Assembly (NCBI GenBank): GCA_016937695.1
Contig: JAFGWC010000119.1
Span: 1-64,000 of the forward strand
Source of the DNA: Bacteroidales bacterium
GTDB taxonomy: Bacteria > Bacteroidota > Bacteroidia > Bacteroidales > NBLH01
Reading direction: 5' to 3'
DNA: 64,000 bases
The number at the start of each line of letters is the position of its first letter. The stretch's first letter is position 1. The notes beneath the pieces were generated by a model that was given only the letters and a program-made list of their open reading frames with translations, was not told the DNA's origin and did no database searches. Of this stretch, positions 41,207-52,343 are shown piece by piece. The translations under genes were made by a program, and so were the position numbers.

Positions 41207-41809
41207 ATGAACTATTTAGCACATTTACTTTTATCTGGTGATAATGATGAAATTAAGCTAGGAAATTTTATTGCTGATGCAGTAAAAGGGAAAAACTATA
41301 AAGTATTTTCAACAAATATTCAAACAGGAATAATTCTGCACAGAAAAATTGATTATTTTACTGATAATCATCAAATTACCAAAGAACTATCATTTACTTT
41401 GAGAGAAAAGTACAAAAAACATTCTGGTATTGTAGTGGATATTTTTTATGATTATTTTTTAGCTAATAATTGGGAAGAGTATTCTGAACAAAAATTCGAA
41501 AACTTTATTTCAAATACGCACGCTTTATTAATCCACAATTATAAAATTTTACCTCCAAAAATAAAAAGGGTATTGCCATTTTTAATTGCAAAAAAAAGAT
41601 TATTAAGTTATAAAAAAATAATAGGAATAAGTGATGTTTTAACAGCAATGTCTAAATATACATCACTTCCATATGAAACAGATTTTGCAATAAAAATACT
41701 AACGGAAAATTATGATGAGTTCAACACGAAATTTAATCATTTTTACAAAGAGATTGATCAATATGTAAAAGAAGAATTAAGCTCTATTTCAAAGCTGCTC
41801 TATTCTTGA
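41207..41809 (+). CDS. Acyl-carrier-protein phosphodiesterase-like protein
   Basis: MNYLAHLLLSG...GNFIADAVKG...GIILHRKIDYFTD. Confidence 0.88.
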   Translation: MNYLAHLLLSGDNDEIKLGNFIADAVKGKNYKVFSTNIQTGIILHRKIDYFTDNHQITKELSFTLREKYKKHSGIVVDIFYDYFLANNWEEYSEQKFENFISNTHALLIHNYKILPPKIKRVLPFLIAKKRLLSYKKIIGISDVLTAMSKYTSLPYETDFAIKILTENYDEFNTKFNHFYKEIDQYVKEELSSISKLLYS

Positions 41810-43207
41810 AGCATCAAACCTTATAAAAATAAATAATAAAATAGTAAACGACCACAAAGAAGAACCACCATAACTAAAAAAAGGCAAAGGAATACCAATT
41901 ACAGGTACCAAACCTATTGTCATTCCAATATTTATAACAATATGAAAAAATAAAATTGATATAACGCCATAACCATAAAATTGGCTCAATCTACTCTTCT
42001 GACGTTCAGCCATATTTATCAACCTCAATAGCAAAAACATAAATAACAAAATTATTACAGAAGTTCCTATAAAACCCCATTCTTCACCAACTGTGCAAAA
42101 AATAAAATCGGTATCTTGTTCCGGTACAAAATCAAATTTTGTTTGAGTTCCTTGTAAAAAGCCTTTGCCGGAAAAACCACCTGAACCAATAGCAATTTTA
42201 GATTGATTAACATTATATTCAACTCCTGTAGGATCACTTTCAAGTCCTAAAAGAACATTAATTCTTGTTCTCTGATGTTTTTCTAAAACTTTATGAAATA
42301 AATAATCAACTGAGAATGTAAAAAACAACGAACCTATTAATATTGAAGCTATTAACGCAAAGTTTTTTATTTTATTAATATATACAGGATAAATTAAAAC
42401 TATTATTGTTGATATTATTCCGAGAAATAAAATATAGGATTTAGGTAAATTAAAAAAATAAATATTCCCTACAATAAAAACTAAATTAACCGAAATTAAA
42501 ACCAACAGTCCTACTAAGGCAGCTTTAATGTTCCTTTCAAATATATAAAATATAAGAATCGATAAAATAGGTAAAATAATAGTTAAATAATACACATCTA
42601 TCATTAATGCAGAAACAAACAAAACTCCTAAAATTGCAAATAAAGCTATAATCCATGACCATAAACCACCACGATATAGAACAATTATAAAACTAAAATA
42701 AACTAAAGCAGAACCAGTATCATTTTGTAAAATAATTAATGCTGAAGGTGTAAATATAATAACTGTTGCTTTTATTAAATCATTAATTCTAGTTATTTTA
42801 AAATTATAAGCACTCATAAATCTGGCTAAAGCCAATGCAGTAGTAAGTTTTGCAAATTCAGCCGGTTGTATTCTTATACTTCCTATTTCAAACCATGATC
42901 TTGCTCCATGTACTTTTGTTCCAAATAATAATACAGCAATTAAAATTATCAGCATAAATAAATATGCAGGATAAGCAAAAAAATCATATGCTTTTGAATC
43001 GATAATGAATATTAAAATAATCAAAACAATTGAAATCGATATCCAAATTAATTGTTTTCCATATCTTTGAGTTATATCAAATATATTTCCATGATCTTCG
43101 TTATAAACAGCCGCATATATATTTCCCCAACCTAAAATCACAAGAATGAAATATATCGCAACTGTAGTCCAATCGATATTCGAAATTACATTTGATGTTC
43201 TTCTCAC
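41789..43207 (-). CDS. rodA: Rod shape-determining protein RodA (SEDS family)
   Basis: RIQPAEFAKLTTALALAR, GFLQGTQTKFDFVPEQDTDFIFC, PLPFFSYGGSS. Confidence 0.95.
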   Translation of the reverse strand: MRRTSNVISNIDWTTVAIYFILVILGWGNIYAAVYNEDHGNIFDITQRYGKQLIWISISIVLIILIFIIDSKAYDFFAYPAYLFMLIILIAVLLFGTKVHGARSWFEIGSIRIQPAEFAKLTTALALARFMSAYNFKITRINDLIKATVIIFTPSALIILQNDTGSALVYFSFIIVLYRGGLWSWIIALFAILGVLFVSALMIDVYYLTIILPILSILIFYIFERNIKAALVGLLVLISVNLVFIVGNIYFFNLPKSYILFLGIISTIIVLIYPVYINKIKNFALIASILIGSLFFTFSVDYLFHKVLEKHQRTRINVLLGLESDPTGVEYNVNQSKIAIGSGGFSGKGFLQGTQTKFDFVPEQDTDFIFCTVGEEWGFIGTSVIILLFMFLLLRLINMAERQKSRLSQFYGYGVISILFFHIVINIGMTIGLVPVIGIPLPFFSYGGSSLWSFTILLFIFIRFDASRIEQL

Positions 43208-45024
43208 TTTGTTGGGTTCATTAGGTTTGTATTAATAATTCTATCTTCAAGATATTGTCTTGAAATAGAGTCATTTATATATTTTTCGATTATTAAACTA
43301 GACATAGGCGCAGCCCATGTGCTTCCAAAACCTGCATTTTCAACAAAAATTGCAATTGCTATTTTTGGATTATCTCTAGGCGCAAATGCAATAAATATTG
43401 AATGGTCTTTTCCATGTGGATTCTCTGCAGTACCTGTTTTTCCACAAATACTTATATTATCAAGAAATGCACTTCTTGCTGTACCAGCTTTAACAACCAA
43501 TTCCATACCTTCAATAACAGGTTCAAAATAAACAGAATCAATTCCTACATATTGTTTTTGATAAAATCTGTTATCAATACTATCATTTCTATTAATATTT
43601 TTTACAATATGTGGAATATAATAATATCCTCTGTTTGCAATTGCTGATGTAACATTTGCCATTTGTAAAGGAGTAATTCCAAGTTCACCCTGACCGATAG
43701 CCATAGAAACCAGTCTAAGAGGTTTCCATCTTCTTTCTACTTCAAAATATTTATCATAATGCTCTTTAGAATATACTAATCCACTAACTTCATTTATTAA
43801 ATCAGTGTTTAATTTTCTTCCTATTCCAAACTTTTGAAGATAATCTCGCCAACTCTTATATGCCAACCCAATTGACTCATATTTGCTATTTTTTAAAATC
43901 TTCATGAATACTTGTGAATAATATGCATTACATGAGCCTTGAATTGAATAAGTAAATGTAACAGCCGAGCCATGGTGACAATGCTGATGAAAACTTCCTA
44001 CTCTATAGCCTCCATTACAAGGCAAAACAGTTTTTGCAGTAATTACTTCTTCTTGCAAACCTATTAGTGCATTTACAGGTTTAAAAGTTGATCCGGGAGG
44101 ATACATTGCTCTTATTGCTCGATTAAATAAAGGTTTTTCATTGTCTAAAAGAAGTTTTCTGTAATTATCTGTTCTTTCTCTACCAACCAGCAAATTCGGG
44201 TCGTATGTTGGGCTTGTAGCAAGGGCTAATATTTCACCAGTTGAGGGTTCAATTGCAACAATACTCCCTTTTTTGTTTTTTAATAATAATTCGCAGTAAG
44301 CTTGCAATTTAGAGTCTATTGAAGTAACAATATTTGAACCTACTACAGCTAATGTATCAAATTTGCCATCTTTATAGCTCCCTTTTAATCTGTTATGAAC
44401 GTCAACCAGAAATATATTTATTCCTTTTCGTCCTCTTAAATTATTTTCGTATGATTTTTCTATTCCGCTAATTCCAATATAATCTCCTGATTTATAATAA
44501 GCATTTTTTTTAATCATTTTATCATCTACTTCTCCAACATATCCTAAAAGACTAGCTGCTATTGGTTTAGTATAAGATCTTATGGTTCTTGTTTGCGTGT
44601 AAAAGCCTCTAAATTTGTAAAGTTTTTCAGCGAGTAAGCCATATTTGTCAAAAGGTAAAAGTTGAATTATGATTGTTTGTTTAAATCTTGAATAACTTTT
44701 GGCTTCTTCTAATTTTTTATTAAGCTCGTCTTTTGAAATATTTACAATATTACAAAATTCTGTTGTGTCAAAAACTTCTAATTCGTTAGGAACAACAATA
44801 ACATCATAAACAGGTTGATTATAAACTAATAAATCGCCATTCCTATCAAAAATCAAACCACGTGAAGGATATTGAATAATATGTCTAAACACATTATTAT
44901 CGGCAGATCTTTTATAAGTATTTTCCATTATCTGAAGAGAAGCTAATTTAGCTATATAGATAAGCAAAATCAATATTATAAATCCGGCAATAAAATATTG
45001 TCTATTTGAATTTGTTGTTTCCAA
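43204..45024 (-). CDS. mrdA: Penicillin-binding protein 2
   Basis: PBP motifs MYPPGSTFKP (SxxK), SCN, ICGKTGTAENP (KTG). Confidence 0.95.
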   Translation of the reverse strand: METTNSNRQYFIAGFIILILLIYIAKLASLQIMENTYKRSADNNVFRHIIQYPSRGLIFDRNGDLLVYNQPVYDVIVVPNELEVFDTTEFCNIVNISKDELNKKLEEAKSYSRFKQTIIIQLLPFDKYGLLAEKLYKFRGFYTQTRTIRSYTKPIAASLLGYVGEVDDKMIKKNAYYKSGDYIGISGIEKSYENNLRGRKGINIFLVDVHNRLKGSYKDGKFDTLAVVGSNIVTSIDSKLQAYCELLLKNKKGSIVAIEPSTGEILALATSPTYDPNLLVGRERTDNYRKLLLDNEKPLFNRAIRAMYPPGSTFKPVNALIGLQEEVITAKTVLPCNGGYRVGSFHQHCHHGSAVTFTYSIQGSCNAYYSQVFMKILKNSKYESIGLAYKSWRDYLQKFGIGRKLNTDLINEVSGLVYSKEHYDKYFEVERRWKPLRLVSMAIGQGELGITPLQMANVTSAIANRGYYYIPHIVKNINRNDSIDNRFYQKQYVGIDSVYFEPVIEGMELVVKAGTARSAFLDNISICGKTGTAENPHGKDHSIFIAFAPRDNPKIAIAIFVENAGFGSTWAAPMSSLIIEKYINDSISRQYLEDRIINTNLMNPTK

Positions 45025-45036
45025 AATTGAAACTAA

Positions 45037-45549
45037 TTACTTTCTGTAAACTATATATTGACTTAAAACAATTATTGATAAAGTAATGAATGAACCAATT
45101 ATTACTTTTATTAATGTTAATCCTAAATTATCAAATCCAAAAGCATCTAAAAAATAATAGGCAATTTGATGAAATAAGATAAGAATTGCCGCATATTTTA
45201 TAAACCAAACTAATCCTTGATAATAAATTCGGGGAAAAGTTGATACTTCATATCCATCTCTTGGAGATAAAGAATTTAGTATCCAAGGCCTTATAAATGC
45301 TATTAACACTGAAGCTGATGAATTTAACCCTAATGTATCTGAAAATATATCTATAAGTAAGCCAAGAAAAAAAGCAGTTATTAATAACAACCAATTAGGA
45401 GTTTCAAAAGGTGAAAGAATAATATAAAGTATATAAACAAATGGAATTATTCCAAAACTTGTTACATTGATATTATTAAAAATAAAGATTTGTAAAAAAA
45501 TCAAAATAAAAAATCTAATGATATTTCGATAAATAATATTAATACTCAT
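45037..45549 (-). CDS. mreD: Rod shape-determining protein MreD
   Basis: Five to six TM segments; position between mreC and mrdA; FFLGLLIDIFSDTLGLNSSASVLIAFIRPW. Confidence 0.88.
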   Translation of the reverse strand: MSINIIYRNIIRFFILIFLQIFIFNNINVTSFGIIPFVYILYIILSPFETPNWLLLITAFFLGLLIDIFSDTLGLNSSASVLIAFIRPWILNSLSPRDGYEVSTFPRIYYQGLVWFIKYAAILILFHQIAYYFLDAFGFDNLGLTLIKVIIGSFITLSIIVLSQYIVYRK

Positions 45550-46363
45550 CTTCTGCTAAATTTTCGAGATTAATTTGCTCTTTTCGTTGTAAATTTTTAA
45601 TTACATACACATTTCTTATGCTTTTAAAATCGGTTGATAATTTAACTTTTAAGTCATAAAAATTATTGCTTTCACTCGTTTCAACTTTATAAATTACTCC
45701 AAGATTAATTCCTTCAGGAAAAATTGCTGAAAATCCACTTGAAACAACTGTGTCGCCAATATTTATATTAGTATGATTGGGTATTTCGGTAAACTCAGCA
45801 AATCTATAATCATCAGCATTCCATTTTAAAGTTCCAAAATAGTTGTTTTTTTTAATTTTTGCACTTAGAGCTAGTCTTTCATTTAAAAGAGATACAACAA
45901 GAGCGTATCTATTTGAAACGGCAGCTACAACACCAACAATTCCTTCATTTCCAATTATGCCACAATCTTTATCAACACCATCTAGCTTGCCTTTGTCAAT
46001 TGTCATGTAGTTTTTCCCTTTGTATACCGTGTTATTTATAACTTTTGCAGCAATATATGGATATTGAAGAGAATCTGATTTTTGAAAAGATTTATTGTCC
46101 TTATTTTTTTCTATTATCTGAATATCATTTTTTAATTTTAAATTTTCAGCTCTTAAATCTTCATTTTCTTTAGCTAAAATAAAATATGATCTCCAATTAT
46201 TAATTTTATTATAAAAATAACCCGAAACTACATTAGCAGAACTATAAACAACATTTTTTTTGTTAATATCTTCAGAAATAAAAAGGCTCAAAGATATTGT
46301 TTCAAGAATAATGAAAATTAATAGAAAGTGAAAACGTACAATTACTTTCAGTAGTGTATTCAT
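45539..46363 (-). CDS. mreC: Rod shape-determining protein MreC
   Basis: N-terminal TM, coiled coil, YMTIDKGKLDGVDKDCGIIGNEGIVGVV. Confidence 0.92.
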   Translation of the reverse strand: MNTLLKVIVRFHFLLIFIILETISLSLFISEDINKKNVVYSSANVVSGYFYNKINNWRSYFILAKENEDLRAENLKLKNDIQIIEKNKDNKSFQKSDSLQYPYIAAKVINNTVYKGKNYMTIDKGKLDGVDKDCGIIGNEGIVGVVAAVSNRYALVVSLLNERLALSAKIKKNNYFGTLKWNADDYRFAEFTEIPNHTNINIGDTVVSSGFSAIFPEGINLGVIYKVETSESNNFYDLKVKLSTDFKSIRNVYVIKNLQRKEQINLENLAEDEY

Positions 46364-46380
46364 CTATAAATAACAAAAAA

Positions 46381-47403
46381 TTATCTCATTAAGAAATGGA
46401 ATTTATCAACATTTTTAAGAGCAATTCCAGTACCTCTGGCTACTGCATGAAGAGGATCTTCTGCTATATGAACAGGAATATTAGTCTTTTCATTTAATCG
46501 TTTATCTAGTCCTCTAAGTAAAGCTCCTCCGCCAGCAAGATAGATGCCTTTATTAAAGATATCGGCATAAAGTTCAGGTGGTGTTTCTTCAAGTACACTT
46601 ATAATAGCTGTTTCAATTTTAGCTAATGATTTATCTAAACAATGTGCTATTTCTTGATATGAAACAGGTATTTCTACTGGTAAAGCAGTCATTTGATGTG
46701 GACCTCTAACCATAAAATCAGGTGGTGGATTTTCAATGTCAGGAATTGCTGCACCTGCATTTATTTTAATAGCTTCTGCTGTTCTTTCTCCAATTTTTAA
46801 ATTGTGTTGATGACGCATATATTCTTGTATTTCAAGAGTAAAATCATCACCTGCAGTTCTTATAGATTTATTAGCAACTATACCACCTAAAGATATTACC
46901 GCAATCTCTGTTGTACCTCCCCCAATATCAATAACCATACTGCCTTCTGGTGCTTGAACATCCAAACCTATTCCTAAAGCCGCAGCCATAGGTTCGTGGA
47001 TTAAGAAAACTTCTCTTGCACCTGCATGTTCAGCAGAGTCTCTTACCGCTCTAATTTCAACCTCAGTACTTCCTGATGGTATACAAATTACCATTTTTAA
47101 ATTTGCTGCAAAAACACTTTTTTTCGAGCTTGCCATTTTTATTAAACCTCTAATCATCATCTCAGCAGCATTAAAATCAGCTATAACCCCATCTCTAAGA
47201 GGACGAATAGTTCTAATGTTTTCATGTGTTTTCCCATGCATTTGTCTTGCCTGGGAACCAATAGCAATCATTTTACCTGTATTTGTATCAATGGCAACAA
47301 TGGACGGCTCGTCAACAACTATTTTATCGTTTTGAATAATAATTGTATTTGCAGTTCCTAAATCAATAGCAATTTCTTGCGATAAAAAAGAAAATAAACC
47401 CAT
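46381..47403 (-). CDS. mreB: Rod shape-determining protein MreB
   Basis: IAIDLGTANTIIIQ, EPMAAALGIGLDVQAPEGSMVIDIGGGTTEIAVISLGG. Confidence 0.97.
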   Translation of the reverse strand: MGLFSFLSQEIAIDLGTANTIIIQNDKIVVDEPSIVAIDTNTGKMIAIGSQARQMHGKTHENIRTIRPLRDGVIADFNAAEMMIRGLIKMASSKKSVFAANLKMVICIPSGSTEVEIRAVRDSAEHAGAREVFLIHEPMAAALGIGLDVQAPEGSMVIDIGGGTTEIAVISLGGIVANKSIRTAGDDFTLEIQEYMRHQHNLKIGERTAEAIKINAGAAIPDIENPPPDFMVRGPHQMTALPVEIPVSYQEIAHCLDKSLAKIETAIISVLEETPPELYADIFNKGIYLAGGGALLRGLDKRLNEKTNIPVHIAEDPLHAVARGTGIALKNVDKFHFLMR

Positions 47404-47433
47404 ATTTTATAATATCTTTTCTTGTTTGTATAA

Positions 47434-48963
47434 TTAATGTTTAAAATGTCTGATTCCTGTAAATGCCATAGACATATTGTTTTTATTACAATAATCTATA
47501 GAATCTTGATCTTTGATTGAACCTCCTGGCTGAATTACAGCATTAATACCTTCATTATTAGCAATTTCAACCGAATCGGCAAAAGGGAAAAAAGCATCAG
47601 ATGCCATAACTGCGCCCTTTAAATCAAAACCAAATTGTTTTGCTTTTTCAATTGCTTGTTTTAAGGCATCAATTCTTGATGTTTGACCAACTCCACTGGC
47701 AATTAGCTGTTTGTTCTTTGCTAAAACAATTGTATTTGACTTTGAATGCTTAACCAAAATATTTGCAAAAGCTAAATCATTATATTGCTCTTTTTTTGGG
47801 CTGTTAACCGTAACAAGTTTCATATCTTCTTTAATTTCAGTTTTTAAGTCCTTATCTTGAACTAAAACGCCATTTAATAAAGATCTAAATTGTTTTTTTG
47901 GAAGCTCAATATTATTTTTTTTAAGTATAATCCTATTCTTTTTCGATTTTAAAATAATTAAAGCTTCATTTGAATAACTTGGAGCAATAATTACTTCAAA
48001 AAACAGTTTGTTAATTTCATCTGCTGTTTCTATATCTATCTCTCTATTTGAAGCTAAAACACCTCCAAATGCTGATATTGGATCTCCTGCAAGTGCATCA
48101 TTCCATGCTTGTTTCAAATTATCTCTTGAAGCCAAACCACATGCATTATTATGTTTTAAGATTGCAAATGTTGTTTCTGTAAATTCAGAGATTAAATTAG
48201 CAGCAGCTTCGATATCAAGTAAATTATTATATGAAATTTCTTTTCCATGAATTTGTTCAAATAATTTATCGAATTCGCCGTAAAAAAATCCACTTTGATG
48301 TGGATTCTCGCCATACCTTAATTTTCTTTTTTGCGAGATATCTGTTTTAAAGCTTGATGGTTCATTTCCTGAAAAATAATTAAAAATAGCAGTATCGTAT
48401 GAAGATGAAATATCAAATGCCTGTTTTGCAAAAGTTTTCCTTGTTTCAATATCAGTAATCCCTTTGTTTTCTTTTAAAATTTTCAATAAATTTTTGTACT
48501 GATTTTTTGAAGATACGACTAAAACATCATTAAAATTTTTTGCTGCAGCACGAATTAAAGAAATACCGCCAATGTCAATTTTTTCAATAATTTCTTGCTC
48601 AGAAGCGCCTGAATTTACAGTATCAACAAAAGGATACAAATCAACAATAACCAAATCTAATTCAGGGATTTCATATTCATTTAAACTTTTCTTATCGTTT
48701 TCGTTTTCTCTTCTTGCTAAAATACCTCCAAATACTTTAGGATGAAGAGTTTTAACTCGTCCACCTAAAATTGAGGGATAAGATGTTAAGCTCTCAACAG
48801 ACTGAACATCAACATTTAAGCTTTCAATAAAAGATTTTGTTCCTCCGGTAGAAAAAATATTAACATCTAAATTTTTTAGTTCCAGAACCATTTCATCTAA
48901 ACCATCTTTATGGAAAACGGAAATTAAAGCAGATTTTATTTTTTTCAAATCACTCATTTTCAA
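47434..48963 (-). CDS. purH: Bifunctional AICAR formyltransferase/IMP cyclohydrolase
   Basis: ALISVFHKDGL, LGGRVKTLHPKVFGGILARR, KLRYGENPHQSGF, ILKHNNACGLA. Confidence 0.96.
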   Translation of the reverse strand: MKMSDLKKIKSALISVFHKDGLDEMVLELKNLDVNIFSTGGTKSFIESLNVDVQSVESLTSYPSILGGRVKTLHPKVFGGILARRENENDKKSLNEYEIPELDLVIVDLYPFVDTVNSGASEQEIIEKIDIGGISLIRAAAKNFNDVLVVSSKNQYKNLLKILKENKGITDIETRKTFAKQAFDISSSYDTAIFNYFSGNEPSSFKTDISQKRKLRYGENPHQSGFFYGEFDKLFEQIHGKEISYNNLLDIEAAANLISEFTETTFAILKHNNACGLASRDNLKQAWNDALAGDPISAFGGVLASNREIDIETADEINKLFFEVIIAPSYSNEALIILKSKKNRIILKKNNIELPKKQFRSLLNGVLVQDKDLKTEIKEDMKLVTVNSPKKEQYNDLAFANILVKHSKSNTIVLAKNKQLIASGVGQTSRIDALKQAIEKAKQFGFDLKGAVMASDAFFPFADSVEIANNEGINAVIQPGGSIKDQDSIDYCNKNNMSMAFTGIRHFKH

Positions 48964-49470
48964 GCTTTTTAAATAATCAACAAAATTAATAATTTCAAAT
49001 CATTTATCAACTTTAATTTACAAAAAATCAAATAAATTTACACACATACTTATCAACAAGGTTCTTAACATATTAAAAATAATTTTGTAAATGTAAATTA
49101 TCTAAAATATAAATATAATTGACAAAATAATGAACAAGTTAATTTAAATTTTTAAATGTAATATTTTAATAATGGAAAGCTTACTTTATTTTGTTTTTGA
49201 TATAGAATATTTTGTGTAAAATATAAAAAATCCGATTTTTAAGAATGCTGGTTTAATTGTATTGTTTTATAATGGTGCAATTATATAAAATATAACAATA
49301 TAGCTATTTGAAGTTTTTTTTATGCAAAAAGTCTCAGTTAATTTATTTTTTTCTTATATCGAACTCAGATTAATAATCATCAATAATTCTATAAATTATT
49401 ATTGAAAAAAATAATAATTTCATATTTGCATTAACATATCTCATATAATTTGCTTTTTAATTGTATTTAG

Positions 49471-49478
49471 TATCTTTG
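49471..49478 (+). promoter_or_regulatory. Bacteroidota-type promoter TATCTTTG with upstream TTTG-like -33 element
   Basis: TTG at 49450-49452, 18 nt, then TATCTTTG; ATG at 49504. Confidence 0.55.
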
Positions 49479-49503
49479 TTAAAATTATAAAAAATAAATC
49501 CTG

Positions 49504-50748
49504 ATGATAATCTTATATCTTTTAAAGGAGAGTTTTCTTTTTGCACTCAACTCGTTGGTTACAAATAAATTAAGGACTTTACTTTCTTTGCTTGGAATAA
49601 CAATTGGTATTTTTGCAATTATCACAGTATTTACAGTGATTGATTCACTTGAAAACAGCATAAGGACTAGCATTTCAAAACTTGGCGACAATGTAATTTA
49701 TGTTCAAAAATGGCCATGGGCTATGGGCGGTGATTATCCTTGGTGGAAATATTTAAACCGGCCTGTTCCAAAACTTGAAGAGGCTGGTAAAATAATGAAA
49801 AAATCGCAGTTGGCAAAAGATGCTGCTTTCATGATTTTTGCTGAAAAAAACATTCAATTTGAGGATAATTATGCAGATAACATAAATATTGTTGGAGCTT
49901 CTCATGAGTATGAAAATATAAGATCTTTTGAATTGACAGAAGGCAGATATTTTTCACTTTTTGAATCTAATAATGGAAAAAACTTTGCTCTTATAGGGAG
50001 TGAAATTGCGAAAGATTTATTCCCAAATATAAATCCAATAGGAAAAACGATAAAAATGTCAGGGAAAAAGCTCAAAGTTATTGGAGTTTTTAAAAAAGAA
50101 GGAAGCGATTTGTTTGGAATGAATATGGACAATCAAATACTTATCCCAATTAATTATGCAAAAAGTATTTTTGATTTGAGAAACGAAAGGCTAGGTCCAT
50201 TAATAATGATAAAGGCAAATGAAGGTGTGAGTTCAAATGAACTAATTGATGAATTGACAGGAATAATGCGCTCAATAAGACGCTTGAAACCCACTGAAGA
50301 TGATAACTTTGCGTTAAACCAATCGAGTCTTATTTCTCAAGGATTTGATTCACTTTTTAAAATTATTGATATTACAGGAATAATTATTGGTGGTTTTTCA
50401 ATTTTGGTTGGTGGTTTTGGTATTGCAAATATTATGTTTGTTTCTGTTAAAGAACAAACTAAATTAATTGGCATACAAAAAGCATTAGGTGCAAAAAATT
50501 ATTTTATTTTACTTCAATTTCTTTACGAATCTATTATTTTGTCGCTTATTGGAGGTGTTTTGGGTTTATTAATTATATTTATTGGCACACAAATAATTTC
50601 TAGTGTATTTGAAATGGATTTCTCTCTAAGTTTATGGAATGTTTCACTTGGCTTAATAATCTCTATATCGATAGGAATTATTTCAGGAATAATTCCTGCA
50701 TATAAAGCTGCAAAATTAAACCCTGTTGAAGCAATTGCGTCAACTTAG
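49504..50748 (+). CDS. MacB/FtsX-type ABC transporter permease
   Basis: SLVTNKLRTLLSLLGITIGIFAIITVFTV; C-terminal VKEQTKLIGIQKALGAKNYFIL...AAKLNPVEAI. Confidence 0.93.
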   Translation: MIILYLLKESFLFALNSLVTNKLRTLLSLLGITIGIFAIITVFTVIDSLENSIRTSISKLGDNVIYVQKWPWAMGGDYPWWKYLNRPVPKLEEAGKIMKKSQLAKDAAFMIFAEKNIQFEDNYADNINIVGASHEYENIRSFELTEGRYFSLFESNNGKNFALIGSEIAKDLFPNINPIGKTIKMSGKKLKVIGVFKKEGSDLFGMNMDNQILIPINYAKSIFDLRNERLGPLIMIKANEGVSSNELIDELTGIMRSIRRLKPTEDDNFALNQSSLISQGFDSLFKIIDITGIIIGGFSILVGGFGIANIMFVSVKEQTKLIGIQKALGAKNYFILLQFLYESIILSLIGGVLGLLIIFIGTQIISSVFEMDFSLSLWNVSLGLIISISIGIISGIIPAYKAAKLNPVEAIAST

Positions 50749-50754
50749 TTTAGC

Positions 50755-50777
50755 CCACATTATTCATAAAAATGTGG
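50755..50777. terminator. Hairpin downstream of the ABC permease gene
   Basis: CCACATT (50755-50761) / AATGTGG (50771-50777) with outer CAAC/GTTG pairing. Confidence 0.5.
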
Positions 50778-50930
50778 AGTTGAAAGTCAAAATTTTATGT
50801 TGATTTTTTGTTCTAATTTTATAGCCCATATCTGAGCTGTTGAAATACATCTAAATATCACATAATTTTATGAATTTTAAACATTTAACTTTATAACTCC
50901 CTAATTACGTGAATAATTCGGCTTAAGTTT

Positions 50931-52292
50931 TTAAGAGAAATTAGAAAAAATAAAGTGAGCTATGCTTAAATAAATTAGCAAACCAGTAATATCATTAACA
51001 GTTGTGATAAATGGCCCCGTTGCAAGCGCCGGATCAATATTAAATTTATCAAGAGCCAAAGGAACAAAAGTACCAAAAACTGAAGCAAAAACAACAACGA
51101 TTACTAACGAAACACTAACAGAAATTGATAAAACTATTGAATCATAAAACAAAAAGCTAAATATAAATATAAGTGCTGATAATATAATAGCATTAATAAA
51201 AGCCACCGAAAGTTCTTTTAGCAATCTTTTAAATAAACTATCATAACCAATAGTATTACTTGCTAGTGCTTGAACTATAATAGAAGATGACTGAACTCCA
51301 ACATTACCGCCCATTGCGGCAATAAGTGGGATAAAAAATATCATAGATGCATATTGTGCAAGAGCACTTTCAAAATTACCAATTACCTGAGTATCAAACA
51401 CTCCACCAACTAAGCCAATAAGCAACCAAGGCAGACGAGCTCGGGTTAATACCCAAACTCTATCTGTTGGTTCAACATCTTCAGTAATACCAGAAACCAT
51501 TTGATAATCTTTTTCGGCTTTTTCCTGAATTACTTCAATAACATCATCAATTGTAATTCTACCAATTAATCTACCAATACTATCTACAACAGGCAATGAT
51601 ACTAAATCATATTTTCCTGCTATTATTGCTGCATCTTCAGCGGGCAAATCAGCTTTTACAGAAATTATTTCTTTATTGCTAATATCAGAAACTAAGGTTG
51701 AACTTTGAGAAACAATAAGCCTTTTTAAAGATAAAGTTCCTTTTAAAATATCATCATCATCAACAACATATACATAATACACTTCATCTACTTCCTGAGC
51801 TAATTTTCTAATTTCTTTTACACATGTTTCGACATCCCACTTTTCATTAACCATGATTAACTCTTTGGCCATTAAACCTCCGGCAGTATCTTCGTGGTAA
51901 TTTAAAAGATCTACAATATCTCCTGCTTGTTCAACATCATTTATAAAAGAAAGCACTTCATCCTTTCTTTCTTCAGACATATCGCCAAGAATATCTGCAG
52001 CATCATCGGAATCCATGTGATCTATAAATTGCTTAGCAATTATATCACTTGGAAGTGAGTTTAAAAATTTAATTCTATCGTCTTCTTCTAGTTCAGCTAA
52101 AACATCAGCGGCTTTATCTCCATCTAATAATAGAAAAATAAACTTTGCTTCATCAATATTTAAGTCGTAATATATTTCAGCAATATCTGCAGCATGTAAT
52201 TTAGACATTAAATCAGTTACAGTTTTTTCATCCTGATTTGAAATAAGGTTCTTAAATTCTGCTATATATTCTTTAGTTAATTCGAAACGCAT
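50931..52292 (-). CDS. mgtE: Magnesium transporter MgtE
   Basis: LHAADIAEIYYDL, CBS pair, PLIAAMGGNVGVQSSSIIVQALA, DPALATGPFITTVNDITGLLIY. Confidence 0.95.
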   Translation of the reverse strand: MRFELTKEYIAEFKNLISNQDEKTVTDLMSKLHAADIAEIYYDLNIDEAKFIFLLLDGDKAADVLAELEEDDRIKFLNSLPSDIIAKQFIDHMDSDDAADILGDMSEERKDEVLSFINDVEQAGDIVDLLNYHEDTAGGLMAKELIMVNEKWDVETCVKEIRKLAQEVDEVYYVYVVDDDDILKGTLSLKRLIVSQSSTLVSDISNKEIISVKADLPAEDAAIIAGKYDLVSLPVVDSIGRLIGRITIDDVIEVIQEKAEKDYQMVSGITEDVEPTDRVWVLTRARLPWLLIGLVGGVFDTQVIGNFESALAQYASMIFFIPLIAAMGGNVGVQSSSIIVQALASNTIGYDSLFKRLLKELSVAFINAIILSALIFIFSFLFYDSIVLSISVSVSLVIVVVFASVFGTFVPLALDKFNIDPALATGPFITTVNDITGLLIYLSIAHFIFSNFS

Positions 52293-52343
52293 TTATTTAT
52301 ATATTTTTTAATAAGAATAAAAAGCTTTCTAAGTTCAAAATAC

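Noticed and set aside
41789-47403. rodA-mrdA-mreD-mreC-mreB cluster as a novel operon
   Set aside because: This is the standard rod-shape gene order in many bacteria.
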